DNA of 64,000 nucleotides, from positions 1,054,001 through 1,118,000 of the forward strand of contig JAUHXU010000002.1 in the NCBI GenBank assembly GCA_030426805.1. Direction: 5' to 3'. This document shows, piece after piece, positions 63,747 through 64,000 of the stretch (position 1 is its first letter; every line of letters starts with the position of its first letter). This stretch comes from a bacterium. GTDB lineage: Bacteria; Planctomycetota; JAFGQW01. Position numbers and translations under genes: made by a program. The notes under the pieces were generated by a model, which saw only the letters and a list, made by a program, of their open reading frames with translations, did not search any database and was not told the origin of the DNA.

Positions 63747-63940
63747 CAGCGACGCTCGGCGGATCGGCCGTCCGGGGTCCGTGCGCCAACTGCACGTTCC
63801 ACGCGGCAAGCCGCGTTCGATCCACCACATGCAAGCAGACTCAAAGCAATCAAACGCACAGCCGGTACGCATGCGTGCCGCTCGAGTTCGATATCGAAGA
63901 AGAACCTCGATCAGCCTCGCCTGAAGAAGAAGGGATCCCG

Positions 63941-64000
63941 ATGAGCAACGTCCTCAAGATCTTCGTCGTGCTCAACTTCGTCCTCGCAGTCGTCTTCGTC
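63941..64000 (+). CDS. Start of a membrane protein gene (cut by window edge)
   Basis: 20 codons visible, MSNVLKIFVVLNFVLAVVFV, a hydrophobic first helix. The sequence AAGAAGAAGGGA precedes the ATG. The very strong promoter upstream suggests an abundant protein. I recall similar N-termini in Planctomycetes proteins but cannot name the gene. Confidence 0.7.
   Translation, partial: MSNVLKIFVVLNFVLAVVFV

Overview
The window is high-GC bacterial chromosome, almost fully coding, with many GTG starts and 1-4 base gene overlaps. The best lineage clue is the small basic protein at 8768-9001, a family I know only from the Planctomycetota-Verrucomicrobiota-Chlamydiota group. The ribH-nusB-ftsY order, many exported proteins of unknown function, FG-GAP propellers, an NPCBM protein and DUF3352-like proteins also fit Planctomycetota. 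That assignment is inference. I see no rRNA, CRISPR array, insertion sequence, phage gene or plasmid function.

Layout. 1-6487: RluA-type pseudouridine synthase (cut by the window edge), thioredoxin, AlkZ-like winged-helix protein, a MenC-type enolase, a small kinase-like protein and an ArsC/Spx-like protein. 6488-7482: the only large non-coding stretch, with an intrinsic terminator, two hairpins and two ~167 bp direct repeats, ending at a tRNA-Leu(GAG). 7638-9698: aminotransferase, PVC small basic protein and a membrane-anchored unknown in one operon. 9936-13579: a YfhO-like membrane protein and a degenerate receiver-GGDEF protein. 13586-16707: four-gene coupled operon (THUMP-like methyltransferase, class IV aminotransferase, CxxC membrane protein, HAD phosphatase). 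16869-18412: MshEN-like repeat protein and TrmB. 18423-22001: two back-to-back ABC-2 exporter cassettes. 22042-27879: two DUF3352-like exported proteins around a HEAT/CAP protein. 28049-33149: Ser/Thr kinase facing an operon of two YfhO-like membrane proteins and a secretin N-domain protein.

33269-39092: repeat protein, VWA/amidotransferase-like membrane protein, UppP and an NPCBM protein. 39234-46583: Der GTPase, then a five-gene coupled operon of ABC-2 exporter, double-PDZ protein and two calcium-motif propellers. This is the best candidate here for an undescribed system. 46550-49294: DUF457-like membrane protein, lipoprotein and TMEM143-like protein. 49305-53902: ribH-nusB-ftsY followed by an O-antigen-ligase/TPR protein and a YkgJ cysteine-cluster protein. 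54005-61973: RND efflux operon (adaptor and two permeases). 62114-63682: Lnt. 63719-64000: a near-consensus promoter with a long leader before a truncated membrane-protein gene.

The common thread is the cell envelope: three ABC-2 exporters, an RND pump, undecaprenyl phosphate recycling, lipoprotein acylation, signal-recognition targeting and several exported proteins of unknown function. Nothing points to a recently acquired island, apart from the unexplained repeats next to the tRNA gene.
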